Assembly: GCA_036583965.1 (NCBI GenBank)
Contig: JAZBQD010000031.1
Coordinates: 1,116,001 to 1,180,000 of the forward strand
Direction of reading: 5' to 3'
Length of the DNA: 64,000 nucleotides
Origin: Prunella strophiata
Taxonomy: Eukaryota > Chordata > Aves > Passeriformes > Prunellidae
Part shown: piece after piece, positions 59,796 to 64,000 of the stretch
How positions within the stretch are numbered: position 1 is the stretch's first letter
Layout: each line of letters opens with the position of its first letter
Notes under the pieces: model-generated
Databases searched by the model: none
What the model was told of the DNA's origin: nothing
Seen by the model: only the letters and a program-made list of their open reading frames with translations
Translations under genes and position numbers: made by a program

Positions 59796-61740
59796 TGCTC
59801 GCTTCGGCCGAACTCGGAGCCGCTCTGTGTGTTCGGCACAGCTCGGCTCGCTTCGGCCGAACTCGGAGCCGCTCTGTGTGTTCGGCACAGCTCGGCTCGC
59901 TTCGGCCGAACTCGGAGCCGCTCTGTGTGTTCGGCACAGCTCGGCTCGCTTCGGCCGAACTCGGAGCCGCTCTGTGTGTTCGGCACAGCTCGGCTCGCTT
60001 CGGCCGAACTCGGAGCCGCTCTGTGTGTTCGGCACAGCTCGGCTCGCTTCGGCCGAACTCGGAGCCGCTCTGTGTGTTCGGCACAGCTCGGCTCGCTTCG
60101 GCCGAACTCGGAGCCGCTCTGTGTGTTCGGCACAGCTCGGCTCGCTTCGGCCGAACTCGGAGCCGCTCTGTGTGTTCGGCACAGCTCGGCTCGCTTCGGC
60201 CGAACTCGGAGCCGCTCTGTGTGTTCGGCACAGCTCGGCTCGCTTCGGCCGAACTCGGAGCCGCTCTGTGTGTTCGGCACAGCTCGGCTCGCTTCGGCCG
60301 AACTCGGAGCCGCTCTGTGTGTTCGGCACAGCTCGGCTCGCTTCGGCCGAACTCGGAGCCGCTCTGTGTGTTCGGCACAGCTCGGCTCGCTTCGGCCGAA
60401 CTCGGAGCCGCTCTGTGTGTTCGGCACAGCTCGGCTCGCTTCGGCCGAACTCGGAGCCGCTCTGTGTGTTCGGCACAGCTCGGCTCGCTTCGGCCGAACT
60501 CGGAGCCGCTCTGTGTGTTCGGCACAGCTCGGCTCGCTTCGGCCGAACTCGGAGCCGCTCTGTGTGTTCGGCACAGCTCGGCTCGCTTCGGCCGAACTCG
60601 GAGCCGCTCTGTGTGTTCGGCACAGCTCGGCTCGCTTCGGCCGAACTCGGAGCCGCTCTGTGTGTTCGGCACAGCTCGGCTCGCTTCGGCCGAACTCGGA
60701 GCCGCTCTGTGTGTTCGGCACAGCTCGGCTCGCTTCGGCCGAACTCGGAGCCGCTCTGTGTGTTCGGCACAGCTCGGCTCGCTTCGGCCGAACTCGGAGC
60801 CGCTCTGTGTGTTCGGCACAGCTCGGCTCGCTTCGGCCGAACTCGGAGCCGCTCTGTGTGTTCGGCACAGCTCGGCTCGCTTCGGCCGAACTCGGAGCCG
60901 CTCTGTGTGTTCGGCACAGCTCGGCTCGCTTCGGCCGAACTCGGAGCCGCTCTGTGTGTTCGGCACAGCTCGGCTCGCTTCGGCCGAACTCGGAGCCGCT
61001 CTGTGTGTTCGGCACAGCTCGGCTCGCTTCGGCCGAACTCGGAGCCGCTCTGTGTGTTCGGCACAGCTCGGCTCGCTTCGGCCGAACTCGGAGCCGCTCT
61101 GTGTGTTCGGCACAGCTCGGCTCGCTTCGGCCGAACTCGGAGCCGCTCTGTGTGTTCGGCACAGCTCGGCTCGCTTCGGCCGAACTCGGAGCCGCTCTGT
61201 GTGTTCGGCACAGCTCGGCTCGCTTCGGCCGAACTCGGAGCCGCTCTGTGTGTTCGGCACAGCTCGGCTCGCTTCGGCCGAACTCGGAGCCGCTCTGTGT
61301 GTTCGGCACAGCTCGGCTCGCTTCGGCCGAACTCGGAGCCGCTCTGTGTGTTCGGCACAGCTCGGCTCGCTTCGGCCGAACTCGGAGCCGCTCTGTGTGT
61401 TCGGCACAGCTCGGCTCGCTTCGGCCGAACTCGGAGCCGCTCTGTGTGTTCGGCACAGCTCGGCTCGCTTCGGCCGAACTCGGAGCCGCTCTGTGTGTTC
61501 GGCACAGCTCGGCTCGCTTCGGCCGAACTCGGAGCCGCTCTGTGTGTTCGGCACAGCTCGGCTCGCTTCGGCCGAACTCGGAGCCGCTCTGTGTGTTCGG
61601 CACAGCTCGGCTCGCTTCGGCCGAACTCGGAGCCGCTCTGTGTGTTCGGCACAGCTCGGCTCGCTTCGGCCGAACTCGGAGCCGCTCTGTGTGTTCGGCA
61701 CAGCTCGGCTCGCTTCGGCCGAACTCGGAGCGCTTTGTTG
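59796..61740. repeat. 49-bp satellite, second array, ~39 copies
   Basis: Units of 49 bases (cgaactcggagccgctctgt then gtgttcggcacagctcggct...) are virtually identical from 59.81 to 61.73 kb. They differ from the first array by gctgtgcc in place of gcgctgcc. The last unit decays at 61.73 kb and meets the C run. Confidence 0.96.
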
Positions 61741-61748
61741 GGCTCGGC

Positions 61749-63053
<1,305 letters not shown>

Positions 63054-63706
63054 GGCGGCCCGGCCCTCGCACGGACGCGAACGGGAGCGCGGGCTCGGGC
63101 AGGAGCTCATTAGGCAGTGACTGCACTCGCGCTAATGAATGGACACGAGAGCAGGAGGCTGCGTTCGGCACGGCTCGGCCCAGTTCGGCTGAACTCGGCT
63201 CGCTTCGGCCGAACTCGGAGCCGCTCGGCTCCCTGCGGGCGGCGCGGCGCCGCCTCACGTTAAACACGCCCAGCTCGGGGCTCTCCCGCTGCCGTGTCCC
63301 GCGGGCGGCCCGGCCCTCGCACGGACGCGAACGGGAGCGCGGGCTCGGGCAGGAGCTCATTAGGCAGTGACTGCACTCGCGCTAATGAATGGACACGAGA
63401 GCAGGAGGCTGCGTTCGGCACGGCTCGGCCCAGTTCGGCAGAGCTCGGCTCGCTTCGGCCGAACTCGGAGCCGCTCGGCTCCCTGCGGGCGGCGCGGCGC
63501 CGCCTCACGTTAAACACGCCCAGCTCGGGGCTCTCCCGCTGCCGTGTCCCGCGGGCGGCCCGGCCCTCGCACGGACGCGAACGGGAGCGCGGGCTCGGGC
63601 AGGAGCTCATTAGGCAGTGACTGCACTCGCGCTAATGAATGGACACGAGAGCAGGAGGCTGCGTTCGGCACGGCTCGGCCCAGTTCGGCTGAACTCGGCT
63701 CGCTTC
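63054..63706. repeat. 250-bp tandem repeat, ~2.6 copies
   Basis: Units start near ggcggcccggccctcgcacg and recur at 63054, 63304 and 63554. Each contains one region related to the 49-bp unit (cttcggccgaactcggagcc), showing that the 49-bp satellites arose by amplification of part of this unit. Confidence 0.93.
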
Positions 63707-63918
63707 GGCCGGGCTCACCTAGATTCGGCTCACACATTTCCTGACGGCAGCTCCTAGGAATTCGACGTGACACAAACTGCAGCCTCTAAAAGGCTTGCAG
63801 GTTTTTAAAGGAATTTGAACTCGAGTCTCAGGACAGAGCTGATGGCTCCTTTAGGGACAAGAATATTTACATGTAGATAACAATTCCCTCATTTGCACCA
63901 CGTGTTTATTTACTTACT

Positions 63919-63919
<1 letters not shown>
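63707..63919 (-). repeat. Inverted copy of segment Y
   Basis: Reverse complement of 55331-55545 with small differences near ttacttacttcc. Confidence 0.8.

Positions 63920-64000
<81 letters not shown>
63920..64000. repeat. Poly-C tract running off the window
   Basis: At least 81 C to the window end, at the same junction as the G16 of the other copy (next to Y). Confidence 0.95.

Overview
The window looks like a repeat-dominated, GC-rich segment of a bird genome, most likely a songbird. The grounds are a passerine-style C2H2 zinc-finger exon, GC-rich exons with a 75-bp intron, dense minisatellites, and a nearly intact class I (gammaretrovirus-like) provirus. Three N runs of exactly 500 bases mark scaffold joins. 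Homopolymers of about 700-760 G or C mark places where the assembly should be distrusted. A microchromosome, a W chromosome or a germline-restricted chromosome would all fit; the sequence alone does not decide.

Layout. From 1 to 19.3 kb the window is an almost unbroken chain of about a dozen different tandem arrays (periods 6, 31, 7, 18, ~19, 18, 30, 20, 17 and 22 bp), interrupted by a CpG-rich patch at 15.1-15.6 kb. At 19.5-20.8 kb there is a C2H2 zinc-finger exon with nine complete fingers, whose 3' end breaks and restarts just before a gap. At 21.3-30.4 kb more arrays (31, 88, ~24 and 12 bp) surround two minus-strand exons of a SCARA3-like membrane protein, whose transmembrane/donor part is present four times. 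At 30.5-37.1 kb a GC-rich minus-strand locus carries a retroviral-type reverse transcriptase with eroded RNase H and integrase, preceded by in-frame-looking repeat-rich open reading frames.

At 37.2-47.8 kb lie an orphan LTR (plus strand), a gap, and a minus-strand provirus with open gag, pol and env. Gag and pol are separated by one in-frame TGA, and a 33-copy 61-bp array sits between leader and gag. A 763-bp G run truncates its 5' LTR.

From 49.5 to 64 kb the region is organised as inverted and permuted duplications. A ~2.15-kb arm (LTR-like element, AT-rich repeat, YY1-type CpG promoter) occurs at 49.5-51.7 kb and inverted at 57.6-59.8 kb. Between them is a phase-consistent four-exon gene model (52.25-54.73 kb) encoding about 145 residues that I do not recognise. 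A composite unit (3'-flank segment X, T18 plus G run, segment Y, 49-bp satellite nested in a 250-bp repeat) occurs twice in opposite orientation.

The genes do not form one pathway. The protein-coding content that can be defended is the zinc-finger exon, the SCARA3-like exons, the RT-derived locus, the provirus and the unnamed four-exon gene. Most other long open frames are by-products of tandem repeats lacking stop codons.
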